A stretch of 64,000 nt of DNA from JBCCTX01 sp964468435 (GCA_964468435.1 CAYXVE010000006.1:1-64000); one strand, 5' to 3'. Positions 1 to 9,959 are shown, numbered from the stretch's first letter. A program made the numbers and translations. The notes: generated by a model from the sequence alone, not told the origin.

Positions 1-1
1 A

Positions 2-106
2 TTTGAGATGGGACTCAAGGCTAATCTTACTGCTACCACTTCAGATTTAACAAAGACTATGAATTTGGTATATACTTACTTCTGGACAGAAATGGGATTG
101 ATCTGA
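2..106 (+). CDS. C-terminal end of an unidentified protein (5' truncated)
   Basis: The first 34 codons of the window form an open frame that ends at TGA 104-106, followed 20 bp later by a terminator-like hairpin. The visible residues are rich in Thr, Leu, Tyr and Trp (for example TYFWTEMGLI at the end). This would fit the last strands of an outer-membrane protein, but 34 residues are not enough to assign a family. It could also be a chance open frame. Confidence 0.35.
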   Translation, partial: FEMGLKANLTATTSDLTKTMNLVYTYFWTEMGLI

Positions 107-126
107 TAGATTCATATATAAATATC

Positions 127-157
127 GGGGGAATGCCATATTCTATGCTATTCCCCC
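127..157. terminator. Hairpin between the truncated CDS and the CsbD gene
   Basis: GGGGGAAT at 127-134 pairs perfectly with ATTCCCCC at 150-157, and the loop carries an inner CATA/TATG pairing. Neither side has a long T-run. It lies between two genes whose 3' ends face each other, so a bidirectional terminator is the natural reading. Confidence 0.6.
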
Positions 158-188
158 AATATTTACAAACTACTATCTCGTTGTGTAT

Positions 189-380
189 CTATATCTGGTC
201 AATAAAATGCTTGAGCTCCTCTTTAGTCTTTCCTGTTTTCTTTTGAACTTTTCCTAGGAATTCTTCCTCTTTACCCTCCTCATATATAAGGTCCTCATCT
301 GCTAGCTCAGCAAATTGCTGCTTCAATTTTCCCTTAATAATATTCCAATTACCTTTCATTTTTAATACTAAATCATTCAT
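189..380 (-). CDS. CsbD-like stress protein
   Basis: This is a 63-residue, highly charged protein of the CsbD family. These proteins are abundant small general-stress proteins with no known enzymatic activity. The family layout is visible: an N-terminal segment with MKGNWNIIKGKLKQQFAELA, then an acidic middle (LADEDLIYEEGKEEE) and a C-terminal helix with KKTGKTKEELKHFID. There is no signal peptide, so it should be cytoplasmic. It is monocistronic and converges on the truncated gene at the left edge. I see no clear TAnnTTTG box upstream. Family assignment is good, but physiological role is unknown. Confidence 0.85.
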   Translation of the reverse strand: MNDLVLKMKGNWNIIKGKLKQQFAELADEDLIYEEGKEEEFLGKVQKKTGKTKEELKHFIDQI

Positions 381-821
381 AATATAATGTTTATTTATGG
401 TGTAAAATTAAATTCAATCTTTACAATACCTTTAGACTTACGCAGAAAATTCAATAATGTTTGACATGTATGTAATTTTATTTTAAATACATAGATAAAT
501 AACGTCTTAAAATGTAAATATGTGTAAAAAAAATAAATAATCAGTGTACTATAGGCGATTTATTGTATAGTTCAGTAATCATTCTTGTCATAGGCTAGCC
601 TGTAGGCTTTTTTGCATTTAACTTATGAAACCTTATGCACGTTTTCCTCCTATTTGCCCCAGGATTTATGTTATTCAAATTGATACGCGGTAGATCAATC
701 TGATGTAAAAGAATACTACACAAACTTCATTTTTGGGGTAGGCAAGATGGAATATAAAATCCAGATTGAATGAGATCATACATTTGATGTGTTTTTTGCC
801 GTTATATGTTAAATTTGATGT
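381..821. other. 441-bp AT-rich intergenic region between divergent genes
   Basis: This gap separates the CsbD gene (minus) from the lipoprotein gene (plus). I find no open frame with coding character and no tRNA. A short AGCC/GGCT stem followed by six Ts lies at 597-613 and could be a weak plus-strand terminator, although no plus-strand gene precedes it. A good -7 box lies near the right end (779-786). The rest shows nothing I can interpret. Confidence 0.5.
779..786 (+). promoter_or_regulatory. Bacteroidota-type -7 box for the SH3 lipoprotein gene
   Basis: TACATTTG matches TAnnTTTG and would place the transcription start near 793, about 29 nt before the ATG at 822. No good TTTG is seen at the -33 position. 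A second match, TAAATTTG at 810-817, is too close to the start codon to serve a leadered mRNA. Confidence 0.4.
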
Positions 822-1856
822 ATGAAAAAGTGGATTTGGATAGGTATTTGCGGCACACTCTTGACCTATTGTGCACCTCCCACAACAACAGGTAATGGAG
901 GTGGTGTATCTCAGCCACCGGATCAGGTTATCGAAAATCTAGTTGAAGACTTTCAAGATCTTTCTGTGGAGTTTCAAGAACTCGCTAAACCCAACAAAGT
1001 AGAGGCTTGGGTAGACCAACTCATAGTAAAAGCTCAACCAGGAGAAAATATGCCCGAAATTGGCCGTATGCGGGAAGGTGAAATTGCTACCTATCTCAAA
1101 CAACGTACACTTCGCAAAACGGAATTTACTTTGAGAGGGCAGCGTTATTACGAACCCTGGATTCTGATCAAGACAAAAGACAGCGTTATGGGTTGGGTTC
1201 ACCAGGGAGGTATACGCTTCGTGCAGCCTAACCTTTTGTCTGACTTAATTTCACCTGAAGTTCAAACGCAAACCCGTTCACTGGATGGCAGTTCTGCTAT
1301 ATCCAAAAGCAATCAGGCTATGTTTATACCTGGTAAACAGGTAGGACCTATCACCCTTAATACCTCTGAAGAAGAGTTGATACGGCTCTTTGGACCTGGA
1401 CAGGTCCAAAGAGGTACAGTCAATACTTCCAATGTAAATATTGAGCAGTGTACCATCGTTTTTCCCAATATCAACGACGAACTGCGCATTACCTGGAAAG
1501 ATCAGAGCCGTAGTGAAGTAAAAGCTGTCTATATCCTCAGGCCTGGAGGAAAATGGCATTCAGAGCAAGGACTCAAAGTAGGAATGGATTTACTTGCCTT
1601 GACTAAAGCTAATGAAAGTCCCGTAAACTTTTATGGCTTTAACTGGGAGTATGGAGGTGTTGTGGATTCCTGGAAAAATGGCAGATTAAGTAAATATGCC
1701 CAACAATTTTATATCGCGTTGGCTCCCAGTCGGCCCATTTCCAGCAAGTTGCTTCTCAACAAGTTTTCAGGAAATACTATTTTTTCATCTAACACCGAAG
1801 GTGTGGAACAACTCGACTTGGTCGTAAGTAAGATCGTAGTCTATCTGGATAAATAA
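822..1856 (+). CDS. Putative lipoprotein with an SH3-like domain
   Basis: The 344-residue product begins with a short basic n-region, a hydrophobic core and a Cys at residue 17 (TLLTYC), which fits a lipoprotein signal of this phylum. Residues ~60-135 look like a bacterial SH3 module: an AWVDQLIVKAQPGENMPEIG start, then LREGE-like and WILIKTKDSVMGWVHQGGIR segments. This module is common in cell-wall or surface proteins. Residues ~170-300 contain a second domain of the type found in proteins annotated only as hypothetical (GKQVGPITLNTSEEELIRLFG, then FPNINDELRITWKD). It is probably anchored in the cell envelope. The 3' end overlaps the convergent sensor-kinase gene by 16 bp. Exact function is unknown. 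Confidence 0.7.
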   Translation: MKKWIWIGICGTLLTYCAPPTTTGNGGGVSQPPDQVIENLVEDFQDLSVEFQELAKPNKVEAWVDQLIVKAQPGENMPEIGRMREGEIATYLKQRTLRKTEFTLRGQRYYEPWILIKTKDSVMGWVHQGGIRFVQPNLLSDLISPEVQTQTRSLDGSSAISKSNQAMFIPGKQVGPITLNTSEEELIRLFGPGQVQRGTVNTSNVNIEQCTIVFPNINDELRITWKDQSRSEVKAVYILRPGGKWHSEQGLKVGMDLLALTKANESPVNFYGFNWEYGGVVDSWKNGRLSKYAQQFYIALAPSRPISSKLLLNKFSGNTIFSSNTEGVEQLDLVVSKIVVYLDK

Positions 1857-4800
1857 GCCAGTTGTGCAGCATCGCGATGAATGGGTAAAACAATGCTCAC
1901 TTTTGTACCTTTGACAGAACCATTGTCATAGATCTCTTCAATGTCAAGAGAATATTTCTTACCTGTCATCCGGGAAAATAATGCCAGACGGTCTTTGGTG
2001 ATCTGCATGCCTTTGGACACATGGCCACTGGGCCGGTTCTCTCTGCGTTTTCTACTATGCTCTATCCCAATACCATTATCTATAACTTCCACTTTCATGT
2101 AATTATCTTCCAGATAGGTAATCTGTACAGAAATAATTCCATCCTCTTCTAATGACATAATTCCATGTTTGATGGAGTTTTCTACAAAAGGTTGAAGAAT
2201 CATGGGGGGGATCAACACAGCCTGACTATCCAGTGAAGGATCGACATATACTTCGTAGGTAAATTTTTCAGGAAAACGCATTTGTTCGAGAGACAAATAC
2301 AGTTTAAGTCTATCCACCTCTTCTTGCAAACTGATAAATTCACTTTTGGTACTTTCAAGGTTTTTGCGGATTAACTTGGCAAAACTAGACAAAAACTTGT
2401 TGGCAGAGATCTTATCCTGACGGTGAATAAAATATTGTATAGATTGAAGTGCATTGAAAGTAAAATGTGGGTTCATCATCGCATAAAGTGCCTGATGCTC
2501 AAGCTGAAGCTTTTCAGCCTGATATTTGTTACGCTCTTCTTCGGCTTTTCTGCTGCGTTCAGAGACCTGATATCTATAGACTGACCAAATCAGAAATCCT
2601 GTGAGTAATCCTATGATAGTCCAAAACCACAAGGTCTCATAAAATGCCGGGCGTATTACGAGGGTAAAAGTTGCCGGAGAGCTGTAATCCCATTGTTCTG
2701 CCTCGCTTTTTGCAATCACCTGAAAGGTATAAGTGCCAGATGCCAGATTCGAGTAAGAAGCACTATTCTGCCGTGTAGATGGAGACCATTCTTTGTCGAG
2801 GCCGTCAAGTTTATATTTATATTCCAATTGCCTTGGACTTTTGAGACTAATTCCTATAAAATCGAAGGCCAGGCGGTTGTCGCTGTGGGCCAGTTCGAGT
2901 TTCCTAGGTACATCTGTATAGGGAAAAGTCTCATAGCCCATCGATTCCCAGTCAGTTTCTTCAAGACCGAGTCTGACACCTGTGATATGAATAACAGGGC
3001 GTACATATTCACGCTTACGCTCGGCGCCTTTTGGGTGCATAACTGCACCATCTGCTGTCCCGATCCAGACATTTCCCTTAGAATCATAAAAAGCAGCATT
3101 TGCATTACACTCCATACTGGGAAAACCATCTTTCTGGGTATAATGCTCATACTGATATTTTCTGTCAGGACGAAAATCTTTTAGATCCAATCTATAGGCT
3201 CCATTCTCTGTACCAATCCACAAGTATCTCTCCCCCTCGGTTACCAAGGATACTACATTGTGTGCACCTGGTGCTCCGCTGATATTTACAAAAAGAAATT
3301 CTCCCTGGTCAAAGAAAAATAAGCCATTTGCTGTAGCAAACCATATACGTCCCCAATTATCCTCCAGTATACTGAAGACAGGATATGGGATATAGCCCTG
3401 AGAATAGGTAGTAAATGTTCCCATCCGGTAACGTGCCACACCTTCGGCAGTACCTACCCATACATTTCCTCTATCATCTTCATGTATTGTATATATCATG
3501 TTACTGGGTAGACCATCTTCTATGTTGTAGGTACGTTCAATTTCACCGTTTTTCATGACTGATATTCCCTGATCAGTACCCATCCACATCTCCTTTTTAT
3601 CTATTTCTGCCAATCCAAAGACCCTGTTACTCGCCAGCCCATCTGTAGTATTATAGGTATGGAAGCCATTTTGGTCATATTTTGTCACACCCGCAGAGTA
3701 AGTCGAAAACCAGAAGTTACCATAATGATCACTAATACTATAGCTTATATCATTTCCACCTAATCCGTCTTCTTCTTCGTAGTGCTGAACAAATTTTCCG
3801 CCATCAAATATATCTATACCCTGGTTATAGGTACTAATCCATATTTTACCCGCCTCATCTTCCAAAAAAGACTTGGCAATATTGCTGTTCATGCCGTCAG
3901 AAATACCAAAAGAACGGAATACTCCTCTGATCACTTTTTGCAGTCCTCCTCCATCAGTACCTAACCAAATATTTCCCTCTACGTCAGTTGTGATGGATCT
4001 AACGATATACTTTCTGGAATGATCGCTTTCAGGCATGACAACAAAACGCCCGTCTTCGTATCTCGCAACTCCATTTCCTGTACCGATCCACAACTGCTGA
4101 TCCAAATCAGCCTCCAGACTGTAAATGGTATTATGTGGCAAATCTCCGGATTCACGTGTGCAAACGGTGAGTGTCAATCCATCCCACCTGTACAAGCCAT
4201 TTTCCGTACCAATCCATAATTGTCCTTCTAAATCCTCATATAAACTCAATACGTTAGCAGAAAAAGGCATTCCCGGAATAGCCATTCTGAATAATTCATC
4301 ATTTTCCACAAAAAACAATCCGTTTTCAGTTCCAATCCATATTTTCTGCTCATGGTCCTTCCACAAAGTATTGACTTCCCCCAGCACAACAGAATCTCCC
4401 CATCTCAACAGGTCGAATCTCCCCATATTGGAATCCATCACAGATATACCACGGTTAGTTCCCAGCCATATGCGCCCCTCTGAATCCTCAATGATGTCGT
4501 TCACATAATCATTTTCCAGTCCCGAGTATCTATTGTAGTTAACAAATTGTTTCCCATTAAAGCAACTGACACCACTTTCTGTTCCAATCCATATATTGAG
4601 TTGAGCGTCCTGATACAAGCAGGTCACAAAATCACTGATCAAACTATCTTCTGGTGTATAGTTGATGAATTGCTTTCCATCATACCTGCTGATCCCTCCA
4701 TGTGTTCCCAACCACAAGAAACGTTGATGATCCTGCAAAATGGCTCTTACCTGAGATTGAATCAGCCCATCGGAGGGGGTATAGGTCGTGAAATTGTACA

Positions 4801-4969
4801 CCTGTGCGTACCCCATGATAGAGATCGACATCCATATGAGAATATTGATAAAGGTCCACATGAAAGTATATTCCATGTGGAGCGTTTTTCCACCTCCACG
4901 CTTAATACGCGCATGAAAAAAGTGAGGTAGTTTCAGCTCCATACTCAGCAGCATTGTTAGTATCTTCAT
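1841..4969 (-). CDS. Two-component sensor: Reg_prop propeller, Y_Y_Y domain, LytS-type histidine kinase
   Basis: The 1042-residue protein has a hydrophobic export segment near residues 35-55. About twenty degenerate repeats with the Reg_prop signature (WIGTxxG preceded by EDxxGxIW) follow to about residue 670. A Y_Y_Y domain (YKYKLDGLDKEWSP) comes next, then one transmembrane helix near 779-800 and a coiled coil. A His_kinase domain of the LytS/YehU class has the phospho-acceptor in NPHFTFNALQ at about residue 835, and the ATPase lobe has PFVENSIKHG and DNGIGIEHS. The large outer part should sense a periplasmic ligand. Unlike hybrid Reg_prop kinases of Bacteroides it has no receiver or AraC domain. 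It therefore needs a separate response regulator, probably of LytTR type, and none lies in this window. Starts at 4942 or 4876 are also possible. Confidence 0.9.
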   Translation of the reverse strand: MKILTMLLSMELKLPHFFHARIKRGGGKTLHMEYTFMWTFINILIWMSISIMGYAQVYNFTTYTPSDGLIQSQVRAILQDHQRFLWLGTHGGISRYDGKQFINYTPEDSLISDFVTCLYQDAQLNIWIGTESGVSCFNGKQFVNYNRYSGLENDYVNDIIEDSEGRIWLGTNRGISVMDSNMGRFDLLRWGDSVVLGEVNTLWKDHEQKIWIGTENGLFFVENDELFRMAIPGMPFSANVLSLYEDLEGQLWIGTENGLYRWDGLTLTVCTRESGDLPHNTIYSLEADLDQQLWIGTGNGVARYEDGRFVVMPESDHSRKYIVRSITTDVEGNIWLGTDGGGLQKVIRGVFRSFGISDGMNSNIAKSFLEDEAGKIWISTYNQGIDIFDGGKFVQHYEEEDGLGGNDISYSISDHYGNFWFSTYSAGVTKYDQNGFHTYNTTDGLASNRVFGLAEIDKKEMWMGTDQGISVMKNGEIERTYNIEDGLPSNMIYTIHEDDRGNVWVGTAEGVARYRMGTFTTYSQGYIPYPVFSILEDNWGRIWFATANGLFFFDQGEFLFVNISGAPGAHNVVSLVTEGERYLWIGTENGAYRLDLKDFRPDRKYQYEHYTQKDGFPSMECNANAAFYDSKGNVWIGTADGAVMHPKGAERKREYVRPVIHITGVRLGLEETDWESMGYETFPYTDVPRKLELAHSDNRLAFDFIGISLKSPRQLEYKYKLDGLDKEWSPSTRQNSASYSNLASGTYTFQVIAKSEAEQWDYSSPATFTLVIRPAFYETLWFWTIIGLLTGFLIWSVYRYQVSERSRKAEEERNKYQAEKLQLEHQALYAMMNPHFTFNALQSIQYFIHRQDKISANKFLSSFAKLIRKNLESTKSEFISLQEEVDRLKLYLSLEQMRFPEKFTYEVYVDPSLDSQAVLIPPMILQPFVENSIKHGIMSLEEDGIISVQITYLEDNYMKVEVIDNGIGIEHSRKRRENRPSGHVSKGMQITKDRLALFSRMTGKKYSLDIEEIYDNGSVKGTKVSIVLPIHRDAAQLAYLSR

Positions 4970-5042
4970 CTCTTTCCGTTCACCAGTTATGCTATGTTAG
5001 ACGTTATTGCAGAAAAAGCGTTATACCTGTCATGAAAATAAC

Positions 5043-5075
5043 AAAAAAGCCGGCCAGTTGTATCAACCGGCCGGC
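5043..5075 (-). terminator. Strong intrinsic terminator of the T9SS repeat-protein gene
   Basis: On the minus strand a 12-bp GC-rich stem (5064-5075 with 5049-5060, one G-U pair, 3-nt loop) is followed by six Ts (5043-5048). It lies 38 bp after the stop codon at 5113. The plus strand has no T-run after the stem, which fixes the direction. Confidence 0.9.
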
Positions 5076-5112
5076 CGTTTGAAGAGATCTTTACAGATCT
5101 ATAGCATTTAGT

Positions 5113-8100
5113 TTATCGTTTGAGAAATTTATTCCAGATCGAATGGTCGTCATTGACCATTTGCATGATATACATGCCCTTGTTGAGCCAGCCGACTTCT
5201 AGGCGGAATTTATTATTTCCAACAGGGTTGGTTGGATACTGAGCTTTGTATACCTGCTCTCCAGCTAGATTGTAAACCATGATCCAGGTTCTGGTACCAA
5301 CATGTATCTGTGGTGTAAATTCTACTGTCAGGTCTCTGTCTGCTGGAACCGGATATACTTTCAAGTCATCAAATGCCAGGATACTTAGATTAGAAGTCGC
5401 AGTATCGTTTACCGTTGTATCATTTGCTGTGGTGTCCTGAGCAACACAAACCAGTGTATCACGTCTGATCGTAATAAAATTGGATGATAGCTCAAAGCAT
5501 CCATCACTCAAGGGATCTACTGCTGCATTGAGTCCAACATTTACAAGCCAGTTACCTGTATAAGCTACTCCCCATACACGATAGGTACCGATATCTGTAC
5601 CTTCGAAACTGATACGGCTGGTATCAGGAAAGTCTGCCAGTATCAGGTTGGAAGTACTGGTAACCAGGTATGCATAATTCTGATCATCGGTCATGTTATG
5701 GGAGAAATCAAATATATCCTCTATGGTATCGGTAGGACATACGGTAATCGTATCTGCTACGATCGTATCTCTGGGAGTCGCAAAGTCTGCTGAGATCATA
5801 CCTCCATCTACAAAATCAATGAGTACTGTAATGAAATTTTCAGACAGTTCGAAACAAGCATCTGAGAGGGTTGTACTATCTGCATCATCACCAATCTCAG
5901 CAGTAATATTACCTGCATAAGAAAGCCCCCAGATCCGGAATATTCCAGGATTGTAGTTGGAGAAATCTACGAGACTAGAGGTATCGACTGCTACAATTGT
6001 ATTGGCGGTATCAGTAATTACGACAAGATAATTGCCGGTCTCTACCGATGATGAGGTTGTAGTAAGTGCTATTTTATCGGAGATGGTATCATTGGTACAT
6101 GCAAACACTACATTTGTACCTAAAGAAGTACCCAAGATTCCTCCATCTACAGAATCTCTTACAACTGAGAGGAAGTTTGCAGAAAGTTCATAACATTCAG
6201 AAGTGATCATAGCGGTATCTGCCTGTTCACCGATTCCAGCAATTATGTCTCCCGCAAAAGAAAGTCCCCAGATTCTTACCTGGTTGGGATAATCAGGTAA
6301 TATATCGATCTTATCGGTATCTACTACTCCTAGAATGACATTGTTGGTATCTGTAACGACGTAGGAGTAAGTTAACAATGATGTTGAAGCATGGGTTACG
6401 GAAACGGATACACCAGCAGAGTCAGCATTATCCAGACAGAAGACTAACTCTGAGTCATCAGTAGGGTCATCTCCGAACAAAAAGCTTATCTCGCTACCAT
6501 CGGGAAGGTCTTTGATGATCGAGACAAAATTGTTGGAAAAGTCTACACATCCGGTAGCCGATACTGAATCTGCAGGCTTACCCACCTCAGCAGCCAATGT
6601 ACCACTGAACGAAAGTCCCCAGATCCGTGAGATACCCGTCGATGTTGTGTCAAATTCGTAGCCATCGGTCTCGAGAATCTGTTGTATCACGTTATTGGTA
6701 TCTGTCAGCACGTAGATGTAATTCGTTGCTTCTACATTAGCACTATCAAAAGTAATAAGGTCTGAAACATCATCTCCTGCACACACAGAAACTACAGTAT
6801 CTCCGGAAGCGGTAGTTATATTTCCACCATCACAGAATACATCTTCCTCAGGTGCTCCTACGTACACTTCATCAACCTGATATGTTCCCTGATCCCTATA
6901 GTAAAGGAATAATCTGTAGGAAGAATCATTAAGGGTATCAGCGTCGAATGTCAGGTAGTAAATATCCCATTCATCACTCAGGGTAAAGGTTGTAAATCCA
7001 AGTCCCTGCTGGAAATCAGAGCTTTCCAGGAAAGCACTTAATTGCTTCCCGGGCTCATCTGCCCTAGCCCAGAAAGAAACTGTATAGGTTTCTCCTGAAG
7101 TTACAGGGAAAAGGCTAGAACTACTTGAGATAGACCTCACATCAGATCCCAGTGTATTGACCTGAGCACGCAGAGATTGACTTCCTTCAAACGGAGAAGT
7201 AGTATTCAGACCAAAGGTCGCATTAGCACCATCGGAGTTATTGGCATTGTTGTTCCAGTTGAGCAATCCAAACTCGAATCCATTATTCAATACCAGGTTG
7301 GGACCTGGTGCTGTACGGACTTCGTTTGATACTCCATCAAAAGGACCATTGAAAACTTCTAGGAAGTAGCGGTAAGGAACACCATTGGTCAGATTTCTGG
7401 CGATGGTATAGCGTGTATTTTCATCGATATTACCCGCCTGAATCTCTTTGAAGTCTTCTCCACCTTTGCGTTGGAAGAGAGATACTTTGGAAGCTCCTGC
7501 GGCTTGTTGCCATCTCAGGGTTACACGTTGATCCCCAGGGATAGCCTCTAGATTTGAGATAGCCCCTTCAAGTACTACAAAATCGAGGTAGTAAGTAGTT
7601 TTTGTACCACCGAAGTTGAAGATCGCATTGAAAATTGATGCATCTGTGATCGTATCTGGAGTCGTAAATGGTATTTTGTATAATTTCCAGTCCGTTGTGA
7701 GGAATCCTTCCAACTGCCCGATCAGCAAACCAGCTCTGCTTGCTACCTGGATCAACAGTTTGGCACTGTTGATATCCGATCTGGCCCAGAAAGAAAGTTT
7801 GTAATCTGTGCCTGGTAATAACTGGAAATCATTACTGTAAGTATTCAATCCGAAGATCTGTCCAGCAGGAGGAAGCTGATCGACTTCCATTTTGAACGCC
7901 TGTTCACCAGCAGCCACATTTTGAGTTTCTATACCAAAAGTAGCTTGTCCTGACCATTCGTTATTTTGCCAGGATTCAAATATTTTGCCCTGATCTGTAG
8001 GATCATTGTTACGTTCAAAGCTTCCATTAGAGATCAATGATTCACCTGAGGTGGAACTAGGTACAACAGATATTTCATTGGATTTCCCCTGAAAAGGTCC

Positions 8101-9639
8101 TTCAATTACTTCGAGGAAGAATGAGTATTCAGTACCATTATTGAGGTTTTCCACTTCTACAGAAGAAGTTGAAGCATCCAGCAAGCCACCCAGTATTTGC
8201 TGATAGACTCCGATGCCTTCTCTTCTAAATAGGCGAACTTCCTGAGCCCCTGCTGCAGGAGTCCATCTCAGGACTGCAGTCTCGTCTTTGGGAATGCCTG
8301 TAAAGTCTGTTACAGGTCCACGTACCTGTACCTCATCCAGTAGATAGGTCCCTGTACTGGCATATTGAAACCCTACAAAAAACTCTCCTTTTGTGGTATC
8401 GTTTGTAGCAAATGGAATTTCAAACTTTTGCCATTCAGAAGACAGGCTGAAGGATCTGAAGAACAGGAACTGTTCTGTATTGATGGAATTACGTATATAT
8501 ACATCAATCTGGGCTCCATTAAAGCTGGATTTAGCCCAAAAACTCAGTTCATATTCGAGGTCACTCAATAGATCAAAACTGGGTGAGCGACTGTTGATGG
8601 CAAATGCACCTAAAGGAGAGGTCTGGATTACATTTACCTGTAAGGAATTTTCTCCCTGTGCAGCGTCGCTATCCTCAATTGAAAAATTAGCTGTCCCATC
8701 AAATACATTGTTCTGCCACTCAGCAGCCTGATTTTCAAAGCTGGGATTTCGTATCAAGGAAATATCCCAGCTCTTAGAAGGCCGTACCGACACCTCGTTG
8801 GATTTTCCTGCAAAGGGTCCTCCCACTACTTCCAAATAGAAAGTATACAGGCTTTCATTGATCAGAAGGTCAAAAAACGCAGAAGTAGTTGTAGAATCTA
8901 GCGTACCCACCAGAACTTCCTGGAAAGCCTCGTTTCCCACTTTAGAAAACAATTTGATCTCTGTAGCACTAATAGCTGGAGACCAGAGCAGGTTTACACT
9001 ACGATCTCCTGGGATAGCCTTCAATGAACTAATAGGGTCTTCTTTGTACAGGAGGACCTCATCAACCCAATAGGTAGTAGTATCTTCAAAATAAAATACT
9101 ATGTAGTAATTGTTAGCCAGGGAGTCTCCTGAAGGAGTGGAAATTTTTCCGGAGTATGTAATGTAATCTTCCTGTGTTTTGGTTCTTTCATATACCAGGA
9201 TATTTCCCTTCAAATCGGTAATGTAATACTCCAGATCCAGCGCTGTATCAGCTGCTTTTGTAGAGTAGGAATAAAAATAGCTGGAATTAGGTTCAAGTTC
9301 AAATGCATTACTCTGAGAGTTAAATGCAGATTTGTTGAATCCGGCTGTATCTACCTGGACACGCAGCGCATTGTCCTCCTTGAAGACATCTGCCGCATTG
9401 GCTTCAGTAGAAAATGTAGCCTGTCCTACATCGCCAAACTTTTGATTCTGCCAGATTACATCATGTCCGGCTTCGAAGCCACCATTTTTGATTAGAGACT
9501 GAGCGTTTACCGCACCATACATCAGGAAAAAGATGGTACTCAGTATTGCAATCAATATAGTTTCGCTCAAGCTGTCGCGATGCTGTATAGGAACACCCAT
9601 AGCCTTCGCAGATCGTTTAAAAAGTTTACAACGGGTCAT
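5113..9639 (-). CDS. Giant secreted repeat protein with T9SS type A sorting domain
   Basis: This protein of about 1500 residues is predicted to be exported by Sec and then T9SS. After a signal peptide ending near VNAQ come four jelly-roll modules that look like carbohydrate-binding domains (each starting NGGFE, NPSFE, NGSFE or NNGFE with W and N nearby). Three FN3-like modules (LKAIPGDRSVNLLWSP and relatives) alternate with the first three. Next follow four ~110-residue repeats, each holding a DTNNVI/TANTI-like strand, IWGLSFAG-like core and ELSxNFxxVxxD end. The last ~85 residues are a Por secretion C-terminal sorting domain (LKVYPVPADRDLTVEF, then VYNLAGEQVY, then LNKGMYIMQM). No catalytic domain is visible, so adhesion or polysaccharide binding is likely. 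The longest frame begins at TTG 9693. ATG 9639 has an A-rich leader and a basic n-region; ATG 9600 is another option. Confidence 0.85.
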   Translation of the reverse strand: MTRCKLFKRSAKAMGVPIQHRDSLSETILIAILSTIFFLMYGAVNAQSLIKNGGFEAGHDVIWQNQKFGDVGQATFSTEANAADVFKEDNALRVQVDTAGFNKSAFNSQSNAFELEPNSSYFYSYSTKAADTALDLEYYITDLKGNILVYERTKTQEDYITYSGKISTPSGDSLANNYYIVFYFEDTTTYWVDEVLLYKEDPISSLKAIPGDRSVNLLWSPAISATEIKLFSKVGNEAFQEVLVGTLDSTTTSAFFDLLINESLYTFYLEVVGGPFAGKSNEVSVRPSKSWDISLIRNPSFENQAAEWQNNVFDGTANFSIEDSDAAQGENSLQVNVIQTSPLGAFAINSRSPSFDLLSDLEYELSFWAKSSFNGAQIDVYIRNSINTEQFLFFRSFSLSSEWQKFEIPFATNDTTKGEFFVGFQYASTGTYLLDEVQVRGPVTDFTGIPKDETAVLRWTPAAGAQEVRLFRREGIGVYQQILGGLLDASTSSVEVENLNNGTEYSFFLEVIEGPFQGKSNEISVVPSSTSGESLISNGSFERNNDPTDQGKIFESWQNNEWSGQATFGIETQNVAAGEQAFKMEVDQLPPAGQIFGLNTYSNDFQLLPGTDYKLSFWARSDINSAKLLIQVASRAGLLIGQLEGFLTTDWKLYKIPFTTPDTITDASIFNAIFNFGGTKTTYYLDFVVLEGAISNLEAIPGDQRVTLRWQQAAGASKVSLFQRKGGEDFKEIQAGNIDENTRYTIARNLTNGVPYRYFLEVFNGPFDGVSNEVRTAPGPNLVLNNGFEFGLLNWNNNANNSDGANATFGLNTTSPFEGSQSLRAQVNTLGSDVRSISSSSSLFPVTSGETYTVSFWARADEPGKQLSAFLESSDFQQGLGFTTFTLSDEWDIYYLTFDADTLNDSSYRLFLYYRDQGTYQVDEVYVGAPEEDVFCDGGNITTASGDTVVSVCAGDDVSDLITFDSANVEATNYIYVLTDTNNVIQQILETDGYEFDTTSTGISRIWGLSFSGTLAAEVGKPADSVSATGCVDFSNNFVSIIKDLPDGSEISFLFGDDPTDDSELVFCLDNADSAGVSVSVTHASTSLLTYSYVVTDTNNVILGVVDTDKIDILPDYPNQVRIWGLSFAGDIIAGIGEQADTAMITSECYELSANFLSVVRDSVDGGILGTSLGTNVVFACTNDTISDKIALTTTSSSVETGNYLVVITDTANTIVAVDTSSLVDFSNYNPGIFRIWGLSYAGNITAEIGDDADSTTLSDACFELSENFITVLIDFVDGGMISADFATPRDTIVADTITVCPTDTIEDIFDFSHNMTDDQNYAYLVTSTSNLILADFPDTSRISFEGTDIGTYRVWGVAYTGNWLVNVGLNAAVDPLSDGCFELSSNFITIRRDTLVCVAQDTTANDTTVNDTATSNLSILAFDDLKVYPVPADRDLTVEFTPQIHVGTRTWIMVYNLAGEQVYKAQYPTNPVGNNKFRLEVGWLNKGMYIMQMVNDDHSIWNKFLKR

Positions 9640-9959
9640 ACTTTTTACTTTACAGTTAAATTTTTCGGTCATTAAAAGGTTAATACAAGTCAACTCACAT
9701 AAATCTGACGCATATCACAGATAAAAATACACTAAAAAGGGACCTAACCCTGTAATATTTTGCATGGGTGGTAAAGACTAAGTGATGAATGGTCCATCTT
9801 CACGAAGTGATAGTATTCACCTTAAAAAACGTTTTAATTACGGTAATATAGGTGGGCTAGTTTGGCTTTCCAAACCAAAAGTTCCTAATATTTAACAAGT
9901 TAAAGTGGGTAAGGAATTTTATTTTGTTTTTTAAAAATCCCCTATTCAGTACTTTATAG

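Noticed and set aside
2693..3184. 163-codon open frame opposite the sensor kinase
   Set aside because: Antisense to clear Reg_prop repeats; the repeats force similar antisense frames.
3000..4800. Regular DNA repeats that could be taken for a CRISPR or satellite array
   Set aside because: The ~130-bp periodicity encodes Reg_prop repeats (WIGTxxG) of one protein; repeats are degenerate and have no constant direct-repeat/spacer structure.
9860..9875. 6-bp perfect hairpin GTTTGG-CTTT-CCAAAC after the amidase gene
   Set aside because: No T-run on either strand and 85 bp from the stop codon; too short to call a terminator.
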